This document shows positions 22,713 through 35,400 of a DNA stretch of 64,000 bases, piece by piece (positions within the stretch are counted from its first letter, which is position 1; every line of letters starts with the position of its first letter). The DNA is from Oncomelania hupensis (taxonomy: Eukaryota > Mollusca > Gastropoda > Littorinimorpha > Pomatiopsidae): NCBI GenBank assembly GCA_036898135.1, contig JBAHVR010000235.1:21001-85000 (forward strand), in the 5' to 3' direction. The notes below the pieces were generated by a model that ran no database searches, was not told where the DNA came from, and saw only the letters and a program-made list of their open reading frames with translations. The position numbers and the translations under genes were made by a program.

Positions 22713-23538
22713 CAAATGTAACCATCTTATTCATTAATATAATTATATTATTCTTAGTTTTATCCTGTTTGTGTACTGCATCTGATGCAATTGATAAGGT
22801 TTAATAAAAACAATCTGCACCTACCAATAAACAGTGTTATTGCATTTACCTAATATACCTGTTACTACTTTCAGATGAGGTCCAGCGCAAGCAGCTGTTG
22901 CTTTTTTCAACAGGGCAGTCCTCACTACCACCAGGGGGGTTTGACAGTACACAGCTTAGTCTCCCAGTCACTCAGACCTACCAGGACTTTAGGACTAGTA
23001 TGCTGTATGCTCTGCAGATGTCGTCAGAATTTGATTGTGCATAGTTCTGTTTTAATCATTGAATATTTTACGTAAGCATGCCGATGGATACATAATAATA
23101 AAGACCTAAGTGGATGATTTTTTTTTACATGTAAATAAGTTACTCATAAGGATATAAAGTACAGTTTAATTATCCAACAGAAATATTTGCAGAAAGAATA
23201 TTTTAGAATGAAAAACATTGTACTAGGATGGAAATCGATATTTTATAACAGTAGTTTGATAAAGGCATTTTTTGCATTGGCAATTTTATTACAGAGGATG
23301 GGGTATTTTTAAAATTATGATGGATTTGTAGAGAAGTACAAGGTCCGGACAGCTTTCTATTCCATGTCGGTAGTGCGAGGTCTATTAGATCATATGAACA
23401 GACTTCTATGCCTATGGTTTTGAATTGAAAAATAGTACCTATGATAGGAATCATGAATCTTGGAAAACCATACATGCTGTGTCGAAAGGAGCAGGAACAT
23501 ACTATGAAAGTTTATCATATAATGATGTATTGCCTTAC

Positions 23539-23711
23539 AAAATGCATCCTTGCAGAGTGATCGTTCTGACACAGACCCTTGGAATATTCTGGACTGGCGG
23601 ATCTTGCTCACCAACTCTTTTTGGAATTGCGAGATAACCCGCCATTGATTCCTGGGGATCGCTTGAATATAACTGTTGGTTGCCTCGGATCCACACTGTA
23701 CTTGAAGAAGC
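23539..23711 (-). pseudogene. Inverted HECT exon fragment
   Basis: Reverse-strand copy of the HECT exon 19148-20527 with its donor (GCATTTT|GTAAGG), encoding RQSRIFQGSVSERSLCKDAF. It shows the ancestral uninterrupted exon (GINGGLSR where the plus-strand copy carries the 1085-bp insertion). It has its own one-base frame change. It is a genomic duplicate, since it retains intron sequence. Confidence 0.9.
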
Positions 23712-24055
23712 AACTTAATGAATCTTTTGTTTGGTTTAGTTATGACAGTAATATAAGAACTGATCCCATATTTCATTTGATTATTGTGTCGTTTAAAGTA
23801 TTTCATTTATACATGTAGAGCTAAGTGTACAACACCGGAATATAAAGTTTTTGTTAAGTTCTTAATAATTCGTTATGAAATTGAGAAGCATTCTGCATGA
23901 AAGCAGAGTTCAGCACAGAATGGTTCATATAAATCATTATTTAAAGCAAGGCTAAATATTAATGTGCAATTAATTTTTTGAAATGACTCATACTGGCTAA
24001 GAGTGCATAGCTTTTAGTTAGATTTTGTTATTATTCTTTGTTATTATTTTGTTTC
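23712..24055. other. AT-rich interval
   Basis: Nothing recognised between the HECT exon fragment and the first nested family R copy. Confidence 0.5.
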
Positions 24056-24507
24056 GCCACTCCCCACCTCCTCCCCCTCACTCATGGGGGTACCTGGAGT
24101 TTCTGTATAAATAGTATCCTCACTTTCTGGAAATGTAGTCCTTTAAATTCCAACTTTTGCTGTCTTTCTCCTTTGTTCTTATTCCTACTCTGTTCTATCA
24201 ATCTACTATATATGATCTTCTTCGCTAGACCAGCCACCTACCTTTTTTTCTTGAAAACGCTTACAAAACTCATTTGCGTACGACGTTGGTTTGGGGATAT
24301 TGGACGCTTTATGCCAAATGGTCATAAGGGTTTTCTATGATATTATTGTTATGCAATGTAGGCATTTTATATACATGTATATTTTGTGGATGTTTTATAA
24401 TGTTTGTATTCTATTTTGTTTTTGTAAACGGGTTTTGAGCGTCCTCAGCGTGAGATGCCTTTATTGAAAAGTGACCGGCTGTTGGAGTGCCTTCTATGTT
24501 ACCACTA

Positions 24508-25143
24508 TGTTACGTTGAAACGCGAATGGTAGTACGTCAGAAACGCGCAAGATAGATCTAATCGTTTCGTTTTGCAAAGTATTCAATAATGGAGTTTATT
24601 TACCTTTGATTTGAGTTTGCATTGTTGTTAGGAGAGGCTTTGTATAACGTTGATAATTTGCGTTAGTCGATATTATTTGAGAATCTTCTGGATATGCGTG
24701 TTTACTCTTGATAGAAACTTCCCGATACATGTCGAAGCAAGAGGTCGTTCTGGAAGATATAAAAATATGTATTGACGTAAGTCAGTGATGACGATCTTTT
24801 ATTCGATTGGTGGCAGTACGTCATTTCTACCATGTACCCAATTGTTCCAGAAAAGAGAGAGGTTATTTAATCGTGTGCCGAGATTGTTGTTGAGAGAGAA
24901 AAGTTGTTGATAGTGATTTGGAAAGTTGCTGTGAAAGTTGTTGAGTTGAATTGAGAATTGTATGCAGTTGTTGATGTGTGCTGAATAAAAGTGGAAAACT
25001 TCATACGTCGACTTTGTGAATTGTATGCTGTTTGGACGGGCTGTGTGAATAAACGAATCTGAGTTACACAACTATCAGGAATTCAAGCATCGGGGCTGAA
25101 TCAGATACTGATAGAAAACACCATCATCAAACTGAGTGTAACA
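24508..25143 (+). mobile_element. Solo LTR related to the Gmr1-like element
   Basis: 636 bp, begins TGTTACGTTGAAACGCG and ends CTGAGTGTAACA like the sense strand of the 686-bp LTRs, but is visibly diverged and 50 bp shorter. It is flanked by a 5-bp duplication CACTA (24503-24507, 25144-25148). Formed by LTR-LTR recombination of an older, related element. Confidence 0.93.
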
Positions 25144-25187
25144 CACTAGGATTGTTTATACGGATCTAGGATGAGTCCTCTTTCAAA

Positions 25188-25744
25188 CATTACATTACAT
25201 GATTATTGCTTTAGGTCCAGCGGACTCTTCCGAGCCAAATCAGGACCAGACAACCCCTATCAGCATAAAAGATCTGCTGAAACAACCCTATTGGTAAAAC
25301 TGAAAGCTCTCCACCAGCCAGTCACTTTACAATAAAGATATCCCACGCAGGGGATGCTGAGGCTGTACTCTAATTTATCGAACCCCTGTTTACAAAAACA
25401 AAATAGAATACAAACATCATTATAAAATATCAACAAAACGCATACATATAAAATGCCTACATTGCTAAATAACATCATAGGAAGCCATAGTGACCACTTG
25501 GCAGAAAGCGTCCAATATTCCCAAGCTGATCCAACGGACCTCATACACAAATAAGGAGTCTTGTCCCGGAAGAGTTTTCAAGAAAAAAGGTAGGTGACTG
25601 GTCTAGCGAAGAAGAAGATAGTATAGCAGATTGATAGGACAGAGCAGGAATGAGAAAGACAGCGACAGTGGGAATTTAAAACACTAAATTTCCAGAAAGT
25701 GGGAATACTATTTATACTGAAACCCCCGGCACCCCAACAGGGGT
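25188..25744 (-). mobile_element. Family R copy nested in family R
   Basis: 557 bp, sense on the minus strand, with a CATTACATTACATGATTATT tail side at the left. Target duplication CTCTTTCAAA at 25178-25187 and 25745-25754, inside the older copy. Confidence 0.9.
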
Positions 25745-25795
25745 CTCTTTCAAACAAGTTGTGGTCCTGATTCGGCTCTTTCAGTCCGCTGGACC

Positions 25796-28700
25796 CTATT
25801 TAATGAACTGCTTTGTTTTTCTTTATAATTATGTAATCAAGTAGCCAAAGAATTTTACAAACATGTGTTTAAGTGCATTGTGATATCAATGTTGATGTTG
25901 TTTAGTTTTCTGGTCATGACAATGTTCAGTTCAGTGGTTGTGTACTATAGTTGGAAGTGCATTTTTGTGCTACAGTAAATGTACCAATGTGGCGTTTAAG
26001 TGTAAAATTGAATGTTGAAACCAAATTTACCGTACATAAAAACAAGCAATGTGATCAACGTGAGAATATATTACAACAAGATGCTTTCCATTGTTGCTCA
26101 TGTACAGTGTTCCTGCGCATTATCATATTACTAAAAAATTGCTGAAACTAGTCCTGTTTAAAATTTTCTTGGATTTTTTTTCAAAAGATGTTTTCTTTTC
26201 ATTGTTGTTTACATCCAGTATTACGGTGCCTTATGACATTACTGCGAAACGTATCTCAAACTATTCCTGTTTGTGATCATCTTGGATTATATTTATCTTG
26301 GACGTTACCTTTCCATTGCTGTTCACATCCAGTCTTGTCGTGCGTTACGATATTACTGTGAAATATTTCTCCCTCTAGTCATGTTTGTGATTGTCTTGGA
26401 TTAATTATTTGTTGTACAGTTTTGAACTTTTTATGTTGCATTAAAATATATATATAATTTGGGGTGCCGTGTTTTCGATTTAAGTAGTGAATCTGATTCA
26501 AAATGTTCAACAAATATTATTTTTCAATGCTTAATGAGGAAATTTACAAAATAAAATTGTGATGCACAAAAAAATATTTAAAAAGTGGATTCCATTGAAT
26601 ACTTTGCATCTGATTACATCACCATATTAAAAAAAGGATTCCATTGAATACTTTGCATCTGGCATATGATTACATCACCACCATTTCCAACCAGAGTTGA
26701 TAGTCTTTACTTTTTTTCTTTAAAGAAATACATTTTCTTTAATTTGGGTAAAACGTTAAAAAAATAAATTTTAGTAAATTTTTTGTAAAGAAATAAATTT
26801 GCGTTAATTACATGATGATATTTATTGGCTCAGACCAAAAAAAGTGGTATGCAGTTAAAAAAAATTACATACAACTTGTGTTAGAACTCATGTAATCTAT
26901 GAACGCACTGAAAAAAAAAATCAACAAATAATGTGATTTGATATTTTATTAACAAGAATAGAGATATTAGACTAATTTTTTTTCTAATCTGTCCTTGCAA
27001 CACTCATTCACACCCCTTCCAAGCATTTTAACCCATGCACACCCGAGACAAAGAAATTAAGCTAAGCATTCAAATACAGCAGTTAGAATAAAAAGAATCT
27101 CACATACACATTATGTTTATAATATACACATATTTACAGAAATTCTCCTTTACAGATTTTGGGTTGCATTTTAAATTTGTACATATTTCTCAGACACAAT
27201 CAAGACAAAAATACCCATGCTTTGGACTGTAGGTTAGCGGCTATGTCTACATAGGCGAATCCAAACTGGGTCAAACCGGCTTCGGGTATGTTGTTCGTGG
27301 CGGAAAATCAAACTGAAGAAACCAAATTTTGTAACGAAAAAAAAATAATCATTATTTTTATTTTTTAATTCGTTGAATTTTATTTTTTTTTAAACATTAA
27401 CGCGTTAAATTTTCTTTAACCAAAAATTTCATTCGCTAAATCGTTAAATCTTCCAACTCTGCTTCCAACCCCTCTCTGCCAAGGTTTCCTATTTCATGAA
27501 GTCATGAAATGGTGGGCTTCAGATCTGCCATCTTGGTTTCAGATTTAGGATGTCCTGGATACTGGCACCCATATTTTGTATCATGTACTTGGCAGAGAAT
27601 ACCTCACACATGTTTAAAACGTGCACTTGTCATGCAAGTAAATTTGCACGCGGTCTTTCAACACTAGAACAAAGTGCAATCCCTAATGTCCCCCCCCCCC
27701 CCAATCTCCTCCACCGAGTTGCAAATTGTCTGTTTATCTATTTTCACTTACTGTTGTAAAATATTTTGATCTTGGCAGAGCTCATGTCAAAGTTTTTTTT
27801 GGTAAATAAATGAATGTGTATTCAATGTTTTCATATTATAAAGCCCCTTCCTGATTTTGGATTTCAAGACAGTAGACCAAATACTGCACATTTTCTTGTG
27901 AACAATTGCCTTTTGTCTGTTCTATTTTGTTTCACTGATTCAGTATATGACATTTTAATGTGAGATTGATGTGAATGGTAAACATTTGACGCACAATGGA
28001 AATGATTTTGTGGTTTATAAAAAAACGCGAGGGACCATACAAAATTCTGCAGATTTGCAAAATGTACACTGTTGTGTAAACACCACTTAGAGCAAACATT
28101 AACACAAAAAACCTGTATAGTACCTTAGCCCATACTCTTCTAATAAACGCTCACCCCAACTTGTGCACATGGTTAGTTACATAGTAAATGGCCACTACCC
28201 CGCTTAGGAGAAAAAATTAAAACTAATAATGCTGTTTACAAAATAACAAGATAATTATGACACCACCACTCCCCCCCCCTCCTCCCTTTAAAAATACCAC
28301 GAAAGTATACATCGCTGTATTTCTTCCGAGCATCGGCCCCTAGAAACAAAGTCTCACTTTAACATACATGCTTGTCTAATCTTCAAGATATGGAAAAGAA
28401 AACAACCCAAACCACTGAAAGTCGAATCATATTTCAACAAATCATACGAATGGAACGTTCAAGATTAAGGGGCGGGGTGCTCGGCATATCCTTGAAAACA
28501 ATCTACTTTAAACTAAAGTGGGTTTAGCCTTCGTGCATAAAGTATTGTACCCAGTGATTGTAACAAATAAAGGTAAACCCCACTTTTCGGTCAAACTTCT
28601 GCAATGTGGGAGTGGGCTTATATGAGGTACATTGCGGAAAAATGAAAAAATAGTCTCGGTTGATATTCAAAACAATCCTTAGTACTGGCAGGTAAAAAAA

Positions 28701-29449
28701 AAAAAAAAATCTAAAAAATATCATGGATATCAATTCCTGCTGGCTCAACGTATTTTATTCATCAATCTCATAATTCCGGAGCATTTCCTCGAGCACTTTG
28801 CTCAGAAGAGGGTTGAAAAAATTCCCGATTAAACCTGCATCACTTCGCGTAGGTCTCTATCAATGGTATAAAATTAGGAGCGGTTAAAATCATTAAATCT
28901 ACAGGCCTACACTCTCAAAATCAGACCTACCTAGCATGAACAATGTAGTCTTCTATTATGCAATGAACCTCACTGGTTAAGCAGAAAAAAGCATAACTAA
29001 ATAATATTTTCTATATGATAATTGGTATTGCTATAGATTCTGTTCAAATAATTCAGATACCGACCAAATAAGTAAGATACTATTACTACCAGGGCTTATT
29101 AAGCTAACCTTGTTGATGCGGAAGGATATTGGCTGCCTTACATAATTATGAATAAGCTTTAAAATAAAATGCACTGTTTGTTAGTCAATAATAGTATACA
29201 GTCACAAGAAACCTTTCCAAAATAATATACGTAACTCAATTATATATTATGTTTGTCTTTAACGTAACTCAATTATATGTTTGTTTTTAAGTTGTTTCTG
29301 CATGGTTAATCTATTGCAGTGATTTCTAATCCTGATTTTAATTCAGCAAGCTTTGGCTTTTATCGTGGCATAACCCCGGACTTGATGTTGAAAGAGATTG
29401 CTCAGATTAATACTCCAGCAGGATTTGATGGCCCTTTCTGCACACCATA
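25796..29449. other. Interval between the convergent genes
   Basis: AT-rich spacer between the HECT gene and the transposase stop. It holds a ~55-bp tandem duplication (GGATTCCATTGAATACTTTG) at about 26587-26690, homopolymer runs and a C10 run near 27690. No exon or repeat family could be supported; ORFs are short and unlike known proteins. Confidence 0.5.
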
Positions 29450-32400
29450 TCAAAGTGGGTTGGGCCTGTGTGCAAGCAAACGTAGGACATGTCTGCGCAC
29501 AAAGATGTACTCAGCAACTTCGTTGGCTTCTGGACTCAGTGCTTGAAGTTTTTTCTCGTTCAAACGACGAAGCTCTGGTGCAGTCAGCACATTGATGGCA
29601 GCACTCATTGGCAGCTCCCTGGTAGGAGGCTGCTCACCGGTTGTGGTCATGATGCCGTCTGCACCAGTTGTGGGGTTGTCCAGCCTGGCACACACGCCTC
29701 TAACCACCATTTGGTTTGGCGTGTTCGCTATTCTACCTGTAAATTATGGATATTACATGTTATAATTTTGTAACTAATAGGGCCTATCATTAATTGAGCT
29801 AAATGTTCATAATATTGTTCACAGTTTTGCTATATAAATCGATTGTGCGAGCTTCACATTATTTCATTACAAAAACGCTTTTGGTTTGTATTCTTTTAAT
29901 GCTACTCTTCAGTTACTATCGTTCTTAATAAACGGATAGCCATATTTCATAGGAAGGCATAAACACACAAGGAATTCACTTAGTTTAAACAATATAGCTA
30001 CAAAAAAACTAAGCATTCTCGATTGTAGCCCTTCAAATTTTTTATATTTTTTTAAAGGTACCCCGAATCAATTTGCAGACAGTTACAAACAATTCAATTT
30101 GTGGTTAGCGCAACGGACCAAGGGCTTTAATTCATCAGAATTATGTGTGTTTTTAGGGCTCCAGCCGGCTCCTATCAGACTAGAAATGCTATGAGGAGAC
30201 AGAAAAAGAGGTGGGAGGACAACATTCGAGAATGGACTGGCTTGACACTGAGCGAAGACATGAGGGTTGCTGGGGACAGAGAAAGATGGAGTATGCTGGT
30301 TAAACGATCGTCTGTGGTGCCCCTACGACCTCCGGGTTACGGGATAGGATAGGATAGGAACTCGAATGTCAGGCGATAGCATCTCAGCCTGCACCCAGCC
30401 AGTGGTTCAAACAATGTAGCGGCGTGGGAAAGAAAAAAAAGTTTAAAAAATAAACTCGGGAACTGCGCTCCTACTTTTTCGAAAGAGTATAAACCGAGGT
30501 CTAATCTGTGCATGCACGCATTCCATTGGATGGCCCTAGACGGGTGATTGCCAGCTACACATATACACCCAGCATGCACAAGGTCACTTCCCTTCACCCC
30601 GGTTGCACAGGATAGTGCTCAGTCTGGACGTCAGACTATGCGCCCAAAATGCTGCAAGTGGTCGCCTCTGGCATCTCAAGTTAGAGCCTTTTACGGCCCA
30701 TGCACCGAGCATTCGACAGTGGATGGAGACATGCGCGTTATAAATGGACATCCTCATATCTCTTCACAAATGCGACTTTGAGGGAGGGGACTACAGGCCG
30801 TCCATCCTCAAACTCGCATTCATGACTCTCGAAGTCGCATTCGTGAAGTGAATGACACTCCCATCGGATCCATAGCATTTTTACTTTTGGTAGGAGATGA
30901 CCGGAGCAAGAAAACTTCACATTTACTGATGGGATTTGAACCCACGACCTCAGTCTGATGGGCTAACCACATGAGGGTCAATCAGTTGGAAAACGTTATA
31001 TTTAGTACAAATGGGAATAACGAGAGCACATCATTAACAAAACCATGCTGAAGATCAATTAGTAAAAGGTGCTGTACTTTATAGTAAACAAGTCACCTGG
31101 CACAGACGACACACGATGGTTGTTGTACCACTTTCGAAAGCGGTCCAGTCTCCTCTGGATCCTCTTAAGGAAAACAAAGTGGACACAGAAGATATCTACT
31201 TTGTTTCCCACAACAAACAGCTGGTTGGCTGTCAAGGTCTCAAAGAGGCCGCGGTACTCTGTGATAACCTTGTCCCGAACGTCGTTCCACAACCGTTCAA
31301 TCCTCTGGTTGTGGACACTGGTCCCGACAATGAAGCTTCCCCTCGAGAGCCCACGATGTTCCAACATGAAGGATGCCACGTCGATGTTTTCCACACCCTG
31401 GTCCATGCGGACACGAGAAGGAAGTCCGTGGATCTGAACAGCATCCTGCAGTCACAAATAATTTTGCTTCAATGGGGTTTTACGTCACCTTCTACCATGA
31501 AGGCAATAATAAGATTGAGTCTGAGTAGACAGATTAATGTGCTTCCACACAGAAGGGCCACATGTACCAACAAACACCCAGGGTTCGCACTAGAATTCTT
31601 CACAACCAGTCCTTGCTTTTTGTGACAAAGACACTATTATGTACCTCACAGAAGCAAATACTGGTTTACAGGGAAGTCTAATGTTAATAGGTTTGAAGTG
31701 AAAGTTAAAAACTGATGGCTGCTCCTTATGATCGACTGATATGCTATTCCTCAACCCAATATGTCAGTAAACATTTTGGAAAAATATAAAAGCCTTTCAA
31801 GGCCCTTGAAATTCTGTGAAAACTGAGTTGGGTGCTTAAAAGTTTGTAAATATTTCTTCAGACTGCTGTGGAAAATCTGCTAGATTATCATTCAAAAGCA
31901 TAAAATCTAAAAAATACAAAGGTTGCATAACAAATTTAAAAAAAATGTACAAAAAATGATTGCTAGGCTACACTTTGACTTAGACTATCAGAAGTGCGGC
32001 AGAGTCACGATTCTTTACCATATTAATCTCGGTTGCCATGTTTTTCTGCAGACTGACATAATTAGATTACAATTTTACTGGTCATCATGCCTGGCAAGTG
32101 TGTTTTCAACGATACCTGATTCAATAAGCTAGAATACAACTTTTGGCTGAAGAAAGATGCAACCGATAAGCGGATAGAGCTTAACTGAGCACAGAGATAA
32201 AAATGAAAAGAAAAGAAAAGACGTATAAAGGTAAAATCCTTTAATTACAAAAAGCCCAAATCTTCGGTTTATTTTGAGCATTTATCAAGTGTACTGTAAG
32301 ACTCTGGCCAAGCATAAAATAATAAACAAAATCAATACAAGATACGTTTAAAATGAATTAATAAATGACAATAACAACAAATATTGCAGCTCCTCCAGCC

Positions 32401-35400
32401 TCTACACACCCCATGACCCACCTCAACTCATCCCCTCTTTTGTCCATACCCCACCATCACAACACACACATATACATATATTCACTCAATCACTCCTCAC
32501 TCTCTTCCTTGTCTCTTTCTCTGTCTTCATCTCTTTTATTCTCTTCTCTAGCTCTCTGATGATGGTGATAATAATTATGGTTTATAAATTATATGTATGA
32601 TATAAATCACACAGAAATATTACATTTAGAGAGAGAACTTGTGTATGTGTGTGTGTGTCAATGGGGAAGTGGAAAAAAGGTTAGGATTAAATGTAAATAT
32701 TTGGGAAACTGGGTCTGCTATAAACAATTATTAATTTATGAGGGAAGGAACAGGTGGATGAATTTGTTCAGATTAAATAACAATAACATGTATATAAAAG
32801 CATCGATTAAAATTTAGATTTATGGATGATTAAAAACGGAAAACACAAAATACAACTCAAACTTACAATCATCAGATTATACTAGATACTCCAAGCCCTT
32901 CATTGGCTCTTGTCCGCTCGGCAGTTTTGACCCAGTTTTGACTTCACTTTCAACACTTATTATTAATGTAAAACTGCATTAAAACGAACAGTGGCTGTAT
33001 TCAAATAAAAATTGAAAGCTTTATCTTTACATCTGTGTTGTTTTTAATGCATGTTTATGCGAAAGATTCCGAGAAAACAGCTTTTGAATACGCCCCTATC
33101 TGAGCGCTGAATGCCGGTGCGAAAAAGTTGTCAGCGTCGTTTGCTGAGAGGTGGCTCGTTTCAAACTCTAAGCGCTTTGAGATAGTTCATTGGATGGCCT
33201 AAAAATAAGAACCAATGAGAAGTTCGGATACTTAGCTTCATTTACATATCAAATATGGTGGGCTCTCATGTGTAAAAGTGTTGTTACGAGCCGAACAAAG
33301 TGGATAAAGCGGTTTTGATGTAAGTTTGATTTTAACTAGAAGTTTAAAAATTAGCAAGAAATAAAGAGCAGACTTTCCTTTATAAAACTAGGGTATTTAT
33401 TAATTTGTGCATTACTCTATCGCGGAGCGCTTTGCCGTAGAAAAGTGTACCCAAACGGTGTTCGTGTTTTCTTGTGGCCATGGCCAACTCGTAGGCCTAT
33501 TCAGCGACACGAGTGCTGAGCGTAGTAGCACACTAGTAGGCCTATAATTTGCCGGCACGCACTGCGAATTTGATGATTTCCCAACTTTGAAGCACCAAAA
33601 CGGCTGAACATTACATGGGATAGGCCTGAAGAAAATTGGGCTTGGAGTATAACATATGAAGGGGTTACCTGTCAAAAATCAGCTTTCTGGTATCAATATT
33701 GGCTTCACTTTGAGACTCCAAAGTTGTCAATTTCTTCAATTCCAAAACGTTGCCAAAAAAACACCAACATTCGGCATTTTCAAACATTAATAACTTTTTA
33801 CCTATTTGTCCTATGGGGGAAAAAAAATATACCACTGTGTTCAGAATGAAAAGCTCTTTAAATCTATGTCAGTTTTGTGATGAGGAAATCATTTTTTTTA
33901 AAATGGCTTTTGACTACCTATTTATACACATGCACATAGTCACAAACACCATACACACCTTTGTTTCATGTCAAGTGCTATAAACTTCAAAATATATTAT
34001 TACATACACATTAAATTCTGTATTTGGTCAATTCACTGTACCCAATTTTTGGCTGCTGTATTTCCGAGGTTATACTGGTTAAGAAAAAACCTAGCGCGAT
34101 CCCTGAATAATAAAAATTAATAATGACCTACCTACCATAAATTGTTTGGGACTTGTCACCAAAAATAAAATTTTGTATTGGCCTATAAAATTTTGTATTG
34201 GCCTATGTAAAGAGGAAAATTAACATGAGGTTAACATCTTACAAAATGCTATTAAACAAAATTGTATTTAGGTAAAACATAAAACTATTATAAATAATTT
34301 GATTATCAAAATTCAACATACCCGAAAGTATCCAGCTACAGTCTCAGATGTGTTGTTGTCCGACACCTTCAAAAATGTTATTAATCTGCTGTATCCATCA
34401 ATACATCCATGGATAATGAATTTGTATTCACTGCAACAAAATTGTAGAAAACAAATCTGAAACACTTGTATTCAATTTCATAGTGCGGCAATCTGATTTA
34501 TTATCGGAAAACTGGCAAAGCAAAAGTTTGATTTCACCTCACTTCTGCCATGTCACATCACGTCTGCCATTGTGTGCATGTTTGATGATGCTTCGATAGA
34601 CAATGATGCAATATATTATGCCATACATGTCGCAACGCTATTACCAATATTAATCCATCAGGTCAGTCAACGTTTGAATATTTGCTAATTCAGGGCTCTC
34701 TCTAAGGCAAGTAAACAGGGACTCCCCATACTGGGAGAAGTTTAATTTTCTTTGCATCTTAACTTCTCTTTGTGGTGATCAGCAAAATCATTTTTTAACG
34801 TTCCGTCAAGCTTGTCTTCGGCAATGACTCGGACCCAACCTGTATAAACCAAGTTCAGTCGGTAACATTACCAACAGCAAATTAAGGACTGCTGTCTTAG
34901 ATCTTTAGAGCTTCCATTTTCTTCACAAAGCATCTGGGACTCGCATATATGCATTAAAGAGATTCTGTTCCAGATTGTCACGGTTGAAGATCCTTCCAAT
35001 ACTCATCGTTCATGTTAACTATGCCCACAAAAATAATAGTGAAATGTAATCATCATCCCAAAAGTTGAGTAAAAAGAAAACGTGTTCAAAACTTTCATTT
35101 AGTAAACAGGGCTGCTAAAACAGCAGGCTTTCAATCGCACGCAAGCCTAATTTTAATTTCCTATAACGAACTTGCAGATTTGTCAACAAATGTGTTTACA
35201 TTGCTTTCAAAAACATTGCAAACTGGGATTTCACGTTAGACAAAATACTGAGGTCAACGGGTTTAGAGGAAAAATAAAGTGTAAAAAATCAAAAACAAAT
35301 CAAAATGAAAAAATTAATTAAAAATATATCGGTACAAATTCCTCACAAACTGTATGGAGACAAAACATAAACGGATACGAAAATTGGTAACGTTACTGGG

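Larger units (their letters stand above)
14202..23044 (+). pseudogene. HECT E3 ubiquitin ligase-like gene, decayed
   Basis: Exons with consistent phases: 16041-16233, 16603-16816, 17724-17771, 18775-18822, 19148-19323 plus 20415-20527 (one exon split by a transposon), 21047-21222, 21702-21868, 22297-22499, 22875-23044 (TAG stop); AATAAA at 23097. A possible first coding exon at 14202-14289 (ATG 14207) hits TGA at 14279 and does not join in phase. HECT-like marks: GGLSRQFRMELVSK, YVVAHGGPFPRVFSP, a region like the G2E3 group after AGCEDATF, and LPPGGF then MLYALQMSSEFDCA at the C-terminus. HECT ligases pass ubiquitin through a Cys in LPxxxTCF; here LPVTQT runs straight into YQDF, so the Cys segment is absent. 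There is also an in-frame TAG at 22352-22354. Joined exons span about 1.5 kb of coding sequence. Confidence 0.75.
24056..25795 (+). mobile_element. Older family R copy, split by two insertions
   Basis: Sense-strand family R in three pieces: 24056-24507, 25149-25177 and about 25755-25795. The breaks are a solo LTR (24508-25143) and a reverse-oriented family R copy (25188-25744). Each insertion has its own target duplication, so the order of events can be read. Confidence 0.85.

Noticed and set aside
29319..29773. Plus-strand ORFs opposite the last transposase exon
   Set aside because: They are antisense shadows of exon 29450-29736, which joins in phase with five other exons.
31069..31625. Plus-strand ORFs of 122 and 169 codons
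   Set aside because: Antisense shadows of transposase exon 31097-31445, which carries catalytic residues on the minus strand.
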